From the NCBI GenBank assembly GCA_963811685.1, contig CAWESK010000024.1, positions 124,001 through 188,000 on the forward strand: a DNA stretch of 64,000 nucleotides. The letters run 5' to 3'. Source of the stretch: CAIWHR01 sp963811685. GTDB lineage: Bacteria; Pseudomonadota; Gammaproteobacteria; Burkholderiales; Casimicrobiaceae. The position numbers and the translations under genes were made by a program. Shown here piece by piece: positions 46,626-54,066 of this stretch (position 1 is the first letter of the stretch; the number at the start of each line of letters is the position of its first letter). The notes under the pieces are model-generated. The model ran no database searches. It saw only the letters and a program-made list of their open reading frames with translations, and had not been told where the DNA came from.

Positions 46626-47101
46626 CAGCGGGCGATCGTGTTGGTGCGCCAGATCTTGTTCTGGAGCTGCAGCACGCCGTAGAGAAGCGCCTCGGCGGTG
46701 GGCGGACAGCCGGGCACGTAGATATCGACCGGCACGATCCGGTCGCAGCCGCGCACGACCGAATAGGAATAGTGGTAATAGCCGCCGCCGTTGGCGCACG
46801 AGCCCATCGAGATCACCCACCGCGGCTCGGCCATCTGGTCGTAAACGCGGCGCAGCGCCGGCGCGAGCTTGTTGCACAGCGTGCCGGCCACGATCATCAC
46901 GTCCGACTGCCGCGGGCTCGGACGGAACACGACGCCGAAGCGGTCGAGGTCGTAGCGCGCCGCCCCCGCGTGCATCATCTCGACCGCGCAGCACGCGAGG
47001 CCGAAGCTCATCGGCCACATCGACCCGTTGCGCGCCCAATTGATGAGCGCGTCGGCCGACGTCGTGACGAAGCCTTTTTCGAGCACGCCTTCAATGGTCA
47101 T
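46625..47101 (-). CDS. nuoB: NADH-quinone oxidoreductase subunit B
   Basis: A 158-residue subunit holding cluster N2: the tandem Cys in FGLACCAVEMMHAG, with further ligands in SMGSCANGGGYYHYSYSVVRGC and VPGCPPTAEALL. The start at 47101 gives the normal N-terminus (TIEGVLEKGFVTTSADALINW). N2 hands electrons to quinone at the NuoB/NuoD interface. It ends one base inside the nuoC start. Confidence 0.97.
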   Translation of the reverse strand: MTIEGVLEKGFVTTSADALINWARNGSMWPMSFGLACCAVEMMHAGAARYDLDRFGVVFRPSPRQSDVMIVAGTLCNKLAPALRRVYDQMAEPRWVISMGSCANGGGYYHYSYSVVRGCDRIVPVDIYVPGCPPTAEALLYGVLQLQNKIWRTNTIAR

Positions 47102-47209
47102 TGCAAACTCCAGGGATCCGCTTGGCTCGCGTCGCGGCCTCCGCGCAGCCACGGTGACTCGTCGCGCCGAATTGTCGGCCGCCAGCGGCGACTCGCGATC
47201 GCTCGCTCC

Positions 47210-47232
47210 CCCTTGGCGCTTCGCGCCTCAAG
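47210..47232 (-). repeat. Hairpin in an unusually long nuoA-nuoB spacer
   Basis: The 154-bp spacer (47102-47255) contains ccttg (47210-47214) pairing with caagg (47228-47232), and ggcgc/gcgcc inside with a two-base bulge. No gene or T-tract is visible. nuoA and nuoB usually lie closer together; the spacer may act in processing. Confidence 0.4.
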
Positions 47233-47255
47233 GCCCCGGCTCGCCGCTCGCACCG

Positions 47256-47612
47256 CTACTCCCATTCCAGCGCGCCTTTCTTCCACTCGTAGACGAAGCC
47301 GACGACGAGGATGGCGAGGAAGACCATCATCGCGGCGAAGCCGAAAAAGCCGATGCCGGGGAGGACGACCGCCCAGGGAAACAGGAACGCGATCTCGAGG
47401 TCGAACAGGATGAAGAGGATCGCGATGAGGTAATAGCGGACGTCGAATTTCATCCGCGCGTCCTCGAACGCCTCGAAGCCGCATTCGTAGGGCGAATCCT
47501 TGGCCGGGTCGGGGCGATTCGGCGACAGCACCGCGCCGACGGTGAGAAGAACGCCCCCGACAAGCAGGCCGACCAGGATGAAGAGCAGGATCGGTAGGTA
47601 CTGTTCCAGCAT
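47256..47612 (-). CDS. nuoA: NADH-quinone oxidoreductase subunit A
   Basis: A 118-residue subunit with three helices: YLPILLFILVGLLVGGVLLTVGAVL, DVRYYLIAILFILFDLEIAFLFPWAVVL and FFGFAAMMVFLAILVVGFVYEW. The loop SPYECGFEAFEDARMKFDVRY has the conserved Cys-Gly-Phe and acidic residues close to the quinone channel. First gene of the nuo block after tRNA-Leu. Confidence 0.97.
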   Translation of the reverse strand: MLEQYLPILLFILVGLLVGGVLLTVGAVLSPNRPDPAKDSPYECGFEAFEDARMKFDVRYYLIAILFILFDLEIAFLFPWAVVLPGIGFFGFAAMMVFLAILVVGFVYEWKKGALEWE

Positions 47613-47701
47613 TTCCGTTGCGCCGCGAATCCGGATTGATTCCCCGATTGTTGACGCTTCCTCGTTGCACTGCTTCGGCGGATGGCGCCGCCCCCAGATC
47701 C

Positions 47702-47786
47702 TGGTGCCGACGGGGAGACTCGAACTCCCACGGGTTACCCCACTGCCCCCTCAAGACAGCGTGTCTACCAATTTCACCACGTCGGC
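47702..47786 (-). tRNA. tRNA-Leu (GAG)
   Basis: An 85-base tRNA on the minus strand with encoded CCA (47702-47704). The seven-base acceptor stem GCCGACG pairs with CGTCGGC. The anticodon arm CTGTC-TTGAGGG-GGCAG gives anticodon GAG. There is a class II variable arm and a GTTCGAGTC T-loop region. It lies between secG and nuoA, as in many betaproteobacteria, and is probably processed out of the tpiA-secG-nuo transcript. Confidence 0.95.
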
Positions 47787-47837
47787 TTCAACTGCATTCG
47801 ACAAGCGACGCGGCAGCAACGTGCCGCGCCGCATCGA

Positions 47838-48239
47838 TTATTTCGGCACTTCGCTCGACTTCGATCCCGCCGGCTCGCCGGCTGGCGCCGATTTCGCGGG
47901 CTCGCCCGCGGGCGGCGTCCCCGGGACTGCCGGCGCTTCGCCGGCCTTGGCCGCGGGCTTTTCGACGGTACCCTGCTGCATCAGGCTCGATCCGGTGCCG
48001 TGCGACGTCGCGAACCACGTGAGCCCGAGGCTCGACGCGAAAAACAGCGCGGCGAGAACAGCGGTGGAGCGCGACAGGAAATTGGCCGATCCCGCGGCGC
48101 CGAACACCGACCCCGACGAGCCGCTCCCGAACGCGGCTCCCATGTCGGCGCCCTTGCCGTGCTGGAGGAGCACGAGACCGCAGATTGCGGCGGCCACGAT
48201 CAGGTGGACCACCAGCAACAATGTTTCCAGCATGTTCAT
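47838..48239 (-). CDS. secG: Preprotein translocase subunit SecG
   Basis: A 133-residue SecYEG accessory subunit with two helices (LLLVVHLIVAAAICGLVLLQHGKGADMGAAFGSG and STAVLAALFFASSLGLTWFA). Between them is the conserved Gly/Ser-rich loop (SGSVFGAAGSANFLSR). The C-terminus is a Pro/Ala/Glu-rich tail typical of betaproteobacterial SecG. It starts 44 bases after tpiA and is followed by tRNA-Leu. Confidence 0.95.
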   Translation of the reverse strand: MNMLETLLLVVHLIVAAAICGLVLLQHGKGADMGAAFGSGSSGSVFGAAGSANFLSRSTAVLAALFFASSLGLTWFATSHGTGSSLMQQGTVEKPAAKAGEAPAVPGTPPAGEPAKSAPAGEPAGSKSSEVPK

Positions 48240-48283
48240 CCGTTACTCCCGCTTCCGCTCACCGCGCTTGGCGCCCTGTATCT

Positions 48284-49018
48284 TCAGGCATGCGCAATCG
48301 CCAGAAATTCCGTGGACTTGAGCGACGCGCCGCCGATCAGGCCGCCGTCGATGTCCGCCATTCCGAACAGCGCCTTCGCGTTGTCCGCCTTCACGCTGCC
48401 GCCATAGAGCAGCAGCACCTCCGCCGCGCCGGACTGCGCGAGGCGCGCCCGCAATGTCGCGTGCACCGCCTGCGCCTCCGCCGGGGCTGCGGTGCGCCCG
48501 GTGCCGATCGCCCATACGGGCTCATACGCGACCACCATCCGCGCCGCATCCTCGCCTACAACCCCCAGAACCGCGTCGATCTGGCGCAGGACGACGTCTT
48601 CCGTCGATTGCGCCTCGCGCTCGGCGAGCGTTTCGCCGACACACACGATCGGCACGATCCCGGCGGCCAGCGCTGTCTTCGCCTTCGCCGCGACAACCGC
48701 ATCGGTTTCGCCGAATTGCTGCCGGCGCTCCGAATGGCCGACGATCGCATAACGGCATCCGTATTCCACCAGCATTGCCGCCGACACTTCGCCTGTAAAG
48801 GCCCCCGCAGCATGCTCGCTCACGTTCTGCGCGCCCCAATTAATCGGGGTTGCCGACAGCGCTGCCTGGGCCTGTGCGAGGTAAGGGTACGGCACGCAGA
48901 CCGCAAGCTCCCGTCCGCGCACGCGCGTCCACCCCGCCGTGATTTCACCCAGAAGCGCCGCGTTGGAGGCGAGCCCGCCGTTCATCTTCCAGTTGCCGAC
49001 GACGAGTTTGCCGCGCAT
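48284..49018 (-). CDS. tpiA: Triosephosphate isomerase
   Basis: A 244-residue TIM barrel interconverting dihydroxyacetone phosphate and glyceraldehyde-3-phosphate. Catalytic motifs are GNWKMN (Lys), YAIVGHSERR (His), AYEPVWAIGTGR (Glu; flexible loop) and LYGGSVKADN (phosphate). The start at 49018 gives the standard N-terminus. First gene of the transcript that continues through secG and tRNA-Leu into nuo. Confidence 0.97.
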   Translation of the reverse strand: MRGKLVVGNWKMNGGLASNAALLGEITAGWTRVRGRELAVCVPYPYLAQAQAALSATPINWGAQNVSEHAAGAFTGEVSAAMLVEYGCRYAIVGHSERRQQFGETDAVVAAKAKTALAAGIVPIVCVGETLAEREAQSTEDVVLRQIDAVLGVVGEDAARMVVAYEPVWAIGTGRTAAPAEAQAVHATLRARLAQSGAAEVLLLYGGSVKADNAKALFGMADIDGGLIGGASLKSTEFLAIAHA

Positions 49019-49092
49019 CGCGTTTTTGCCCGTATTCGTGCCCAAACGCGCCAATCCGCCCGAAAATGGGCAGCGCGAGCCAAAACCGGAGG

Positions 49093-49122
49093 ATTATACC
49101 GCAGTGCGACATGCGGCGGCAA
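49093..49122 (-). promoter_or_regulatory. Strong sigma70 promoter for tpiA-secG-tRNA-nuo
   Basis: On the minus strand TTGCCG (49117-49122) is followed by an 18-base spacer and a perfect TATAAT (49093-49098). It lies about 75 bases before the tpiA ATG. It is the best promoter match in the window and likely drives tpiA-secG and, by read-through, the tRNA and complex I genes. Confidence 0.7.
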
Positions 49123-49199
49123 CGCGGGCGGGGCGTCCGCGCGCGACTGCGTCCTGTCGGGAGCGAATCAGGCGGCCGCAAGCCGCCGCAACCGGCGCA

Positions 49200-50057
49200 T
49201 CAGGAACCGAGCCGTTGACGCACGAACGCAGCGATCTCGACCAGCAAATGTTCGAGATCGCGCTCGAGCTTCGCGTAGCCGTCGTTGGCCTCGAGCGTGG
49301 TCTCGTCCATGTACAGGCGGCGATTGACCTCGATCTGCAGGCTGTGCCGGTTTTCCGCCGGGCGCCCGTGCTTGCGCACGATCTCCACGCCTTTGTAGGG
49401 ATCGTTGATCGCAACGTCGTAGCCGAGACCGCGCAACCGTTCGGCAACGGCGCGCGTGAACGCGGGTTCGCAGGTGGTGCCGTCGCGGTCCCCCAGCACG
49501 AAGTCGGCGCGCACGCGTCCCGGGTCATCGGCGTTCGCATCTCCGACGGCCGGCATCGAATGACAGTTGATATGCCAGACGGCGCCGAAGGCTTCGTGAC
49601 GCGCGTCGAGGAGCTGCTCCAGCGCCTCGTGGTAGGGCCGCCAGCAGCGGTCGATCCGCGCCCGCACTTCGGCTGAGCGCAGCTTGCGGTCGTACATCGG
49701 CACGCCGCTGCGCGCAACGCGCCAGACGAGTCCGATGCCCTGTTGCGTCTTGCGCGACGGCGCGAGCGGTTCGCCCCACGCATCGGCGAGGAGGTCCGGA
49801 TCCACGTCCGCGAGGCTCCGGTTCGGATCGATGTAGCTCCGCGGGAACGTGGCCTCGAGCAGCGACGCACCGTGTCGCGGCGCGCTGCGGTAGAGGCGCG
49901 CGACGTGCGTATCCTCGGCTCGGCGCACCTCGAGCCGCGGCGGCGCGTGGTCGAAATCGGCAGGGTAGTCCTCGCCGCTGTGGGGCGAATCGAGCACCAG
50001 CGGCAGCGGGGCGGCCGGCGGCAAATGACGAACGAAGGGCGCGGCACTCACGGGCAA
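49200..50057 (-). CDS. N-formylglutamate amidohydrolase family protein
   Basis: A 285-residue zinc-type amidohydrolase: PLVLDSPHSGEDYPADF, EDTHVARLY, ATFPRSYIDPNRSLADVDPDLL, FGAVWHINCHSMPA (metal His), FVLGDRDGTTC and HSLQIEVNRRLYMDE. The family removes formyl from N-formylglutamate, the last step of one histidine-degradation route, or acts on similar N-formyl compounds. The start is TTG 50057 or GTG 50051. It follows the peptide transporter genes by seven bases, so it probably processes an imported compound (inference). Confidence 0.88.
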   Translation of the reverse strand: MPVSAAPFVRHLPPAAPLPLVLDSPHSGEDYPADFDHAPPRLEVRRAEDTHVARLYRSAPRHGASLLEATFPRSYIDPNRSLADVDPDLLADAWGEPLAPSRKTQQGIGLVWRVARSGVPMYDRKLRSAEVRARIDRCWRPYHEALEQLLDARHEAFGAVWHINCHSMPAVGDANADDPGRVRADFVLGDRDGTTCEPAFTRAVAERLRGLGYDVAINDPYKGVEIVRKHGRPAENRHSLQIEVNRRLYMDETTLEANDGYAKLERDLEHLLVEIAAFVRQRLGS

Positions 50058-50064
50058 TCCGGAT

Positions 50065-51099
50065 TCACAGGTCGTTCAAATGACACGCGGACAGGCGGCC
50101 GGGCGCGATTTCGCGCAGCGCCGGCACGATCTCGCGGCACTTCGGCATCGCGTGCGGGCAACGCGGATGGAAATGGCAGCCCGGCGGCGGGTCGAGCGGT
50201 GACGGGATCTCCCCCTTGACCGGCACGAACGTGCGCTTCCTGGGCTCGACCTTGCCGACCTCGGCGAGCAGCGCCTGCGTGTACGGATGGTTCGGCGCGG
50301 CGAAGAGATCCGCGGTGGTGCCCGATTCGACGACGCGACCGAGGTACATGATCACCACCCGGTCGCTCAGGTGCTCGACCACGCCGAGGTCATGGCTGAT
50401 GAAGAGGTAGGTGAGGTTGAGCGCGGATCGCAGGTCCATGAACAGGTTCAGCACCTGGGCCTGGATCGACACGTCGAGCGCCGCCACCGACTCGTCGCAG
50501 ACCAGGAACTCGGGCTTCACGGCGAGCGCGCGCGCGATGCCGATGCGCGCCCGCTGTCCGCCCGAGAACTGATGCGGAAAGCGCCGCATCAGCGTCGGGT
50601 CGAGACCGACGCGGTTCAGCTGCAGGCCGACGTATTCGACTTTCGCCTTGGCCCCGATGACCTTGTGCGCCACCGGCGCCTCGCCGACGATGTCGACGAC
50701 GCGCATCCGCGGGTTGAGCGATGCGTAAGGGTCCTGAAAGATCATCTGCATCTTGAGCTGCTGGCGCCGCGCGGCATCTCCGGTGAGATGCGACAGCGGC
50801 GTGCCGCGCCAGTAGCGCTCGCCTTCCGACAGCGGAAGCAGCCCGACCGCGAGGCGACCCAGGGTCGACTTGCCGCATCCGGATTCGCCGACGAGGCCGA
50901 CCACTTCGCCGGGAACGATTGCAAGCTCGACGCCATCGACCGCGCGCACGATCTCCTCCCTCATGTGCGCGCCCAGCAGATTGCCGATCTTCGCGGCGGT
51001 GTCGAGCGATCTGACGAAGCGCTTCGAGACGCCGCGAAGCTCGACCAGCGCAGCGCCCGCCGGCGGCGGCGAGACCGTCTTGCGCACGATGGCGCTCAC
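50065..51099 (-). CDS. dppF: Oligopeptide/dipeptide ABC transporter ATP-binding protein (DppF-like)
   Basis: A 344-residue ATPase: Walker A GESGCGKST, Q-loop in MIFQDPYASLNPRM, signature FSGGQRARIGIARAL, Walker B FLVCDESVAALD and switch His in FISHDLGVVEHL. The oligopeptide-type C-terminal cluster region has Cys in PPPGCHFHPRCPHAMPKC. An inserted N-terminal segment (RSLDTAAKIGNLLGAHMREE) is present. It overlaps dppD by four bases and energises uptake with DppD. Confidence 0.93.
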   Translation of the reverse strand: MSAIVRKTVSPPPAGAALVELRGVSKRFVRSLDTAAKIGNLLGAHMREEIVRAVDGVELAIVPGEVVGLVGESGCGKSTLGRLAVGLLPLSEGERYWRGTPLSHLTGDAARRQQLKMQMIFQDPYASLNPRMRVVDIVGEAPVAHKVIGAKAKVEYVGLQLNRVGLDPTLMRRFPHQFSGGQRARIGIARALAVKPEFLVCDESVAALDVSIQAQVLNLFMDLRSALNLTYLFISHDLGVVEHLSDRVVIMYLGRVVESGTTADLFAAPNHPYTQALLAEVGKVEPRKRTFVPVKGEIPSPLDPPPGCHFHPRCPHAMPKCREIVPALREIAPGRLSACHLNDL

Positions 51100-52085
51100 G
51101 ATCGCTGCTTCACTTTGAGCGGATGGTAGCAGCGGACCGTCTGCCCCTTCGCCGCGTCGCCGATCGGCTCCATCTCCGGCATTGCCCGGCAGACCTCGGT
51201 GGCGTAGGCGCAGCGATCGCGGAACGCGCAGCCCGCGGGCACGGCGAGCGGCGACGGCGCCATTCCGGGAATCTGGGCGAGACGCGTGCCGCGTGCGCTC
51301 ATCGACGGCACGGAATCGAGGAGTCCCCGGGTATACGGATGGCGCGGCTGCGACAACACGTCGAACACCGATCCCTGCTCGACGATCCGCCCCGCGTACA
51401 TGACGCAGACACGATCGGCGAGACCCGCGATCACCGACAGGTCGTGCGTGATCCAGATCATCGCCGCCGCGGTCTCGCGGGTGAGCTTCTGCATCTCGAA
51501 CAGGATCTGGCCCTGGATCGTCACGTCGAGCGCCGTCGTCGGCTCGTCGGCGATGATGAGCACGGGGTCGTTCAGGAGCGCGATGGCGATCGCGACGCGC
51601 TGGCGCATGCCGCCGGAGAATTGATGGGGATACGCGACGAGACGTTCATCGGGCGACGGGATGCCGACCTTCGCGAGCGCCGCGCGCGCCTCCTCGCGCG
51701 CCGCCGCGCGGGCGACCCGCCGATGCGCGAGAATCGCCTCGATCATCTGGACGTCGATCCGCAGCACCGGATTCAGCGTCATCATCGGGTCCTGGAAGAT
51801 CATCGCGATGCGGTTGCCGCGGAGCTGCCGCAGATCCTCGTCGCTCATCTTGCGGAGGTCGCGCCCTTCCAGACGCAGGTGCCCGGCGACGATGCGGCCG
51901 GGAGGATCGACGAGTCCCATGATCGAATAGCCGGTCATCGACTTGCCGGATCCGGACTCGCCGACGAGCCCGAGCACCTCGCCGCGCGCCACGGTGAAGG
52001 ATACGTCGTCGACCGCCTTCACCACGCCCACCTTCGCGAAGAAGTGGGTCTTCAGGCCGTCGACTTCGAGGACGTCGGACTTCAT
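51096..52085 (-). CDS. dppD: Oligopeptide/dipeptide ABC transporter ATP-binding protein (DppD-like)
   Basis: A 329-residue ATPase: Walker A GESGSGKSM, IFQDPMMTLNPVLRI, signature FSGGMRQRVAIAIAL, Walker B LIIADEPTTALDV and WITHDLSVIAGLADRV. The C-terminal Cys-rich motif VPAGCAFRDRCAYATEVC is normal for the peptide subfamily. It lies ten bases after dppC and overlaps dppF (ATGA). Confidence 0.94.
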   Translation of the reverse strand: MKSDVLEVDGLKTHFFAKVGVVKAVDDVSFTVARGEVLGLVGESGSGKSMTGYSIMGLVDPPGRIVAGHLRLEGRDLRKMSDEDLRQLRGNRIAMIFQDPMMTLNPVLRIDVQMIEAILAHRRVARAAAREEARAALAKVGIPSPDERLVAYPHQFSGGMRQRVAIAIALLNDPVLIIADEPTTALDVTIQGQILFEMQKLTRETAAAMIWITHDLSVIAGLADRVCVMYAGRIVEQGSVFDVLSQPRHPYTRGLLDSVPSMSARGTRLAQIPGMAPSPLAVPAGCAFRDRCAYATEVCRAMPEMEPIGDAAKGQTVRCYHPLKVKQRS

Positions 52086-52095
52086 GCGCCGCGCG

Positions 52096-53007
52096 TCACT
52101 TCTGCAGCCGCGGGTTCAGCACGTCGCGCAGCTGGTCGGCGACGAGATTGATGCTGACGATCGTCAGCAGGAGCGCGATCCCCGGAAAGAAGCTGATCCA
52201 GTATTTGCCCGAGAGCAGGTACTGATAGCCGTTCGCGATGAGCAGGCCGAGCGACGGCTCCGTGATCGGCAGTCCGAGACCGAGGAAGGATAGGGTCGCT
52301 TCGAGCGTGATCGCGGCCGCGACCTGCACCGTGGCGACGACGATCATCGGCGGCAGGCAATTGGGCAGCAGGTGGTGGAACACGATGCGCCCGGGGGACA
52401 GCGCGAGACAGCGCGCGGCCTCGACGTATTCCTTGCGCTTCTCCACCAGCGCGGCGCTGCGCACCGTGCGCGCGTAATACGCCCACTGGACGGTGATGAG
52501 CGCGATGATGACCTTGCTCGTGCCCTGACCCAGCACCGCGATCAGGATCAGCGCGATCAGGATCGCCGGGAACGACAGCTGGATGTCGACGATCCGCATG
52601 ACGAGCGCTTCCGTCCGGCCGCCGAAATACGCGGCCGGCAGCCCGGCGGCGAGGCCGATGACGAGCGCCAGCGCGGTCGCGATGACGCCGACTGCGAGAC
52701 TGATCCGCAAGCCGTAGAGAATCGCCGACCACATGTCGCGGCCCTGATCGTCGGTGCCGAGCCAGAACGTTCCTCCGGCTGGCGTCTTCGATCCTGGCGG
52801 CAAGCGGCTGTCCATCACGTCGAGCTGCGCGAGGTCGTACGGATTCTGCGGCGACAGCCACGGCGCGAAGAGCGCAAGGAAGAGGATGACCCCGAGCAGC
52901 GCCAGCCCGAACACCGCCACCGGGTTCGCGCAGAAATCGGAAACGATGCGCCGGAACGGCGTCTCGACGGCACGGACCGCAGGCGTCGCGACGGGGAGGC
53001 TCGCCAC
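52096..53007 (-). CDS. dppC: Peptide ABC transporter permease (DppC-like)
   Basis: A 303-residue inner-membrane permease with an N-terminal helix (NPVAVFGLALLGVILFLALFAPWL), a periplasmic loop (WLGTDDQGRDMWSAILYG, the family's GTD.GRD motif) and five further helices. The EAA motif lies around VEAARCLALSPGRIVFHHLLPN. It starts with GTG at 53007, three bases after dppB. Confidence 0.94.
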   Translation of the reverse strand: MASLPVATPAVRAVETPFRRIVSDFCANPVAVFGLALLGVILFLALFAPWLSPQNPYDLAQLDVMDSRLPPGSKTPAGGTFWLGTDDQGRDMWSAILYGLRISLAVGVIATALALVIGLAAGLPAAYFGGRTEALVMRIVDIQLSFPAILIALILIAVLGQGTSKVIIALITVQWAYYARTVRSAALVEKRKEYVEAARCLALSPGRIVFHHLLPNCLPPMIVVATVQVAAAITLEATLSFLGLGLPITEPSLGLLIANGYQYLLSGKYWISFFPGIALLLTIVSINLVADQLRDVLNPRLQK

Positions 53008-53010
53008 GCG

Positions 53011-53991
53011 TCACCCCCTGCTCTCGGTCAACCGGACGCGCGGGTCGAGCGCCGAGTAGAGCACGTCGACGGCCAGGTTGATCGCGATGAAAAAGGTCAC
53101 GATGACGAGCAGGTAGGCGACGATCACCGGCCGGTCGAGGACGCCGATCGAATCGATCAGCAGCTTGCCCATCCCGGGCCACGCGAACACGCTCTCGGTG
53201 ACGATCGCGAACGCGATCAGCGCGCCGAACTGCAGCCCGATGACGGTGACGATCGGGATCAGGATGTTGCGCAGCACGTGGACGCCGATCACGCGTGCGT
53301 TGGTGAGGCCCTTGGCGCGCGCGAACTTGACGTAGTCCTGCAGCAGCGCCTCGTGCGCGCCCGAGCGGGTCAGCCGGATCAGCAGCGCGATGTTGAAGAG
53401 CGCGAGGTTGGTGGCCGGCATGACGAGATGCTTCAGGCCGTCGATCGAAAGGAACGACACCGGGATCACCCCGAAGAGCAGCGTCGTCGGGCCGCGGCCG
53501 TTGGAAGGCAGCCAGCCCAGCATTACCGAGAACACCATGATCATCATCAGGCCGACCCAGAACGTGGGCAGCGAGAAGCCGAGGATCGAGCCCGTCATGA
53601 TCGCGCGCCCGGCCACGCCGTTCGGCTTGAGACCTGCCCACAGGCCGAGCGGGATCCCGAGGACGACCGCGATCAGCATCGCGCTGAACGCGAGCTCCAT
53701 CGTCGCCGGCATGCGCTCGAGAATCAGCCCGAGCGCGGACGTGCTGTGCACGAACGACCGGCCGAGGTCGCCGTGCATCACGCCGGACAGAAACGTGAAA
53801 TATTGCTCCCACAGCGGCTTGTCGAGGCCGAGCGCCGCGATCGCGTGCTCGCGCTCGATCTGGTCGGCCTGCGGGTTGATGAGGATGTCGATCGGATTGC
53901 CGATCGCATAGACGCCGGCGAACACGAGCAGCGACATCACGAACAGCACGACGACGCTCTGCAGGCTGCGGCGGATGATGTAGACGAGCAT
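53011..53991 (-). CDS. dppB: Peptide ABC transporter permease (DppB-like)
   Basis: A 326-residue inner-membrane permease with six helices: an N-terminal one (SLQSVVVLFVMSLLVFAGVYAIG), a periplasmic segment with GVMHGDLGRSFV, the EAA motif in YVKFARAKGLTNARVIGVHVLRN, and FAWPGMGKLLIDSIGVLDRPVI. Its partner DppC follows at once. A hairpin lies between it and the upstream binding-protein gene. Confidence 0.94.
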   Translation of the reverse strand: MLVYIIRRSLQSVVVLFVMSLLVFAGVYAIGNPIDILINPQADQIEREHAIAALGLDKPLWEQYFTFLSGVMHGDLGRSFVHSTSALGLILERMPATMELAFSAMLIAVVLGIPLGLWAGLKPNGVAGRAIMTGSILGFSLPTFWVGLMMIMVFSVMLGWLPSNGRGPTTLLFGVIPVSFLSIDGLKHLVMPATNLALFNIALLIRLTRSGAHEALLQDYVKFARAKGLTNARVIGVHVLRNILIPIVTVIGLQFGALIAFAIVTESVFAWPGMGKLLIDSIGVLDRPVIVAYLLVIVTFFIAINLAVDVLYSALDPRVRLTESRG

Positions 53992-54013
53992 CGGCGTGGC
54001 GGCGGATTCCTAA

Positions 54014-54054
54014 ACGTCAACGGCGGCCGGGATCACCCGACCGCCGCCATTGAC
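54014..54054 (-). terminator. Stem-loop between the binding-protein and permease genes
   Basis: Left arm 54014-54030 and right arm 54035-54054 form a long imperfect stem (ggcggccggg with cccgaccgcc; outer cgtcaa with ttgacg) around atca. No T-tract follows, so it is more likely an attenuator or 3' stabiliser. That would let the binding-protein message be more abundant than the permease message. Confidence 0.5.
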
Positions 54055-54066
54055 GACGCACGGGAG

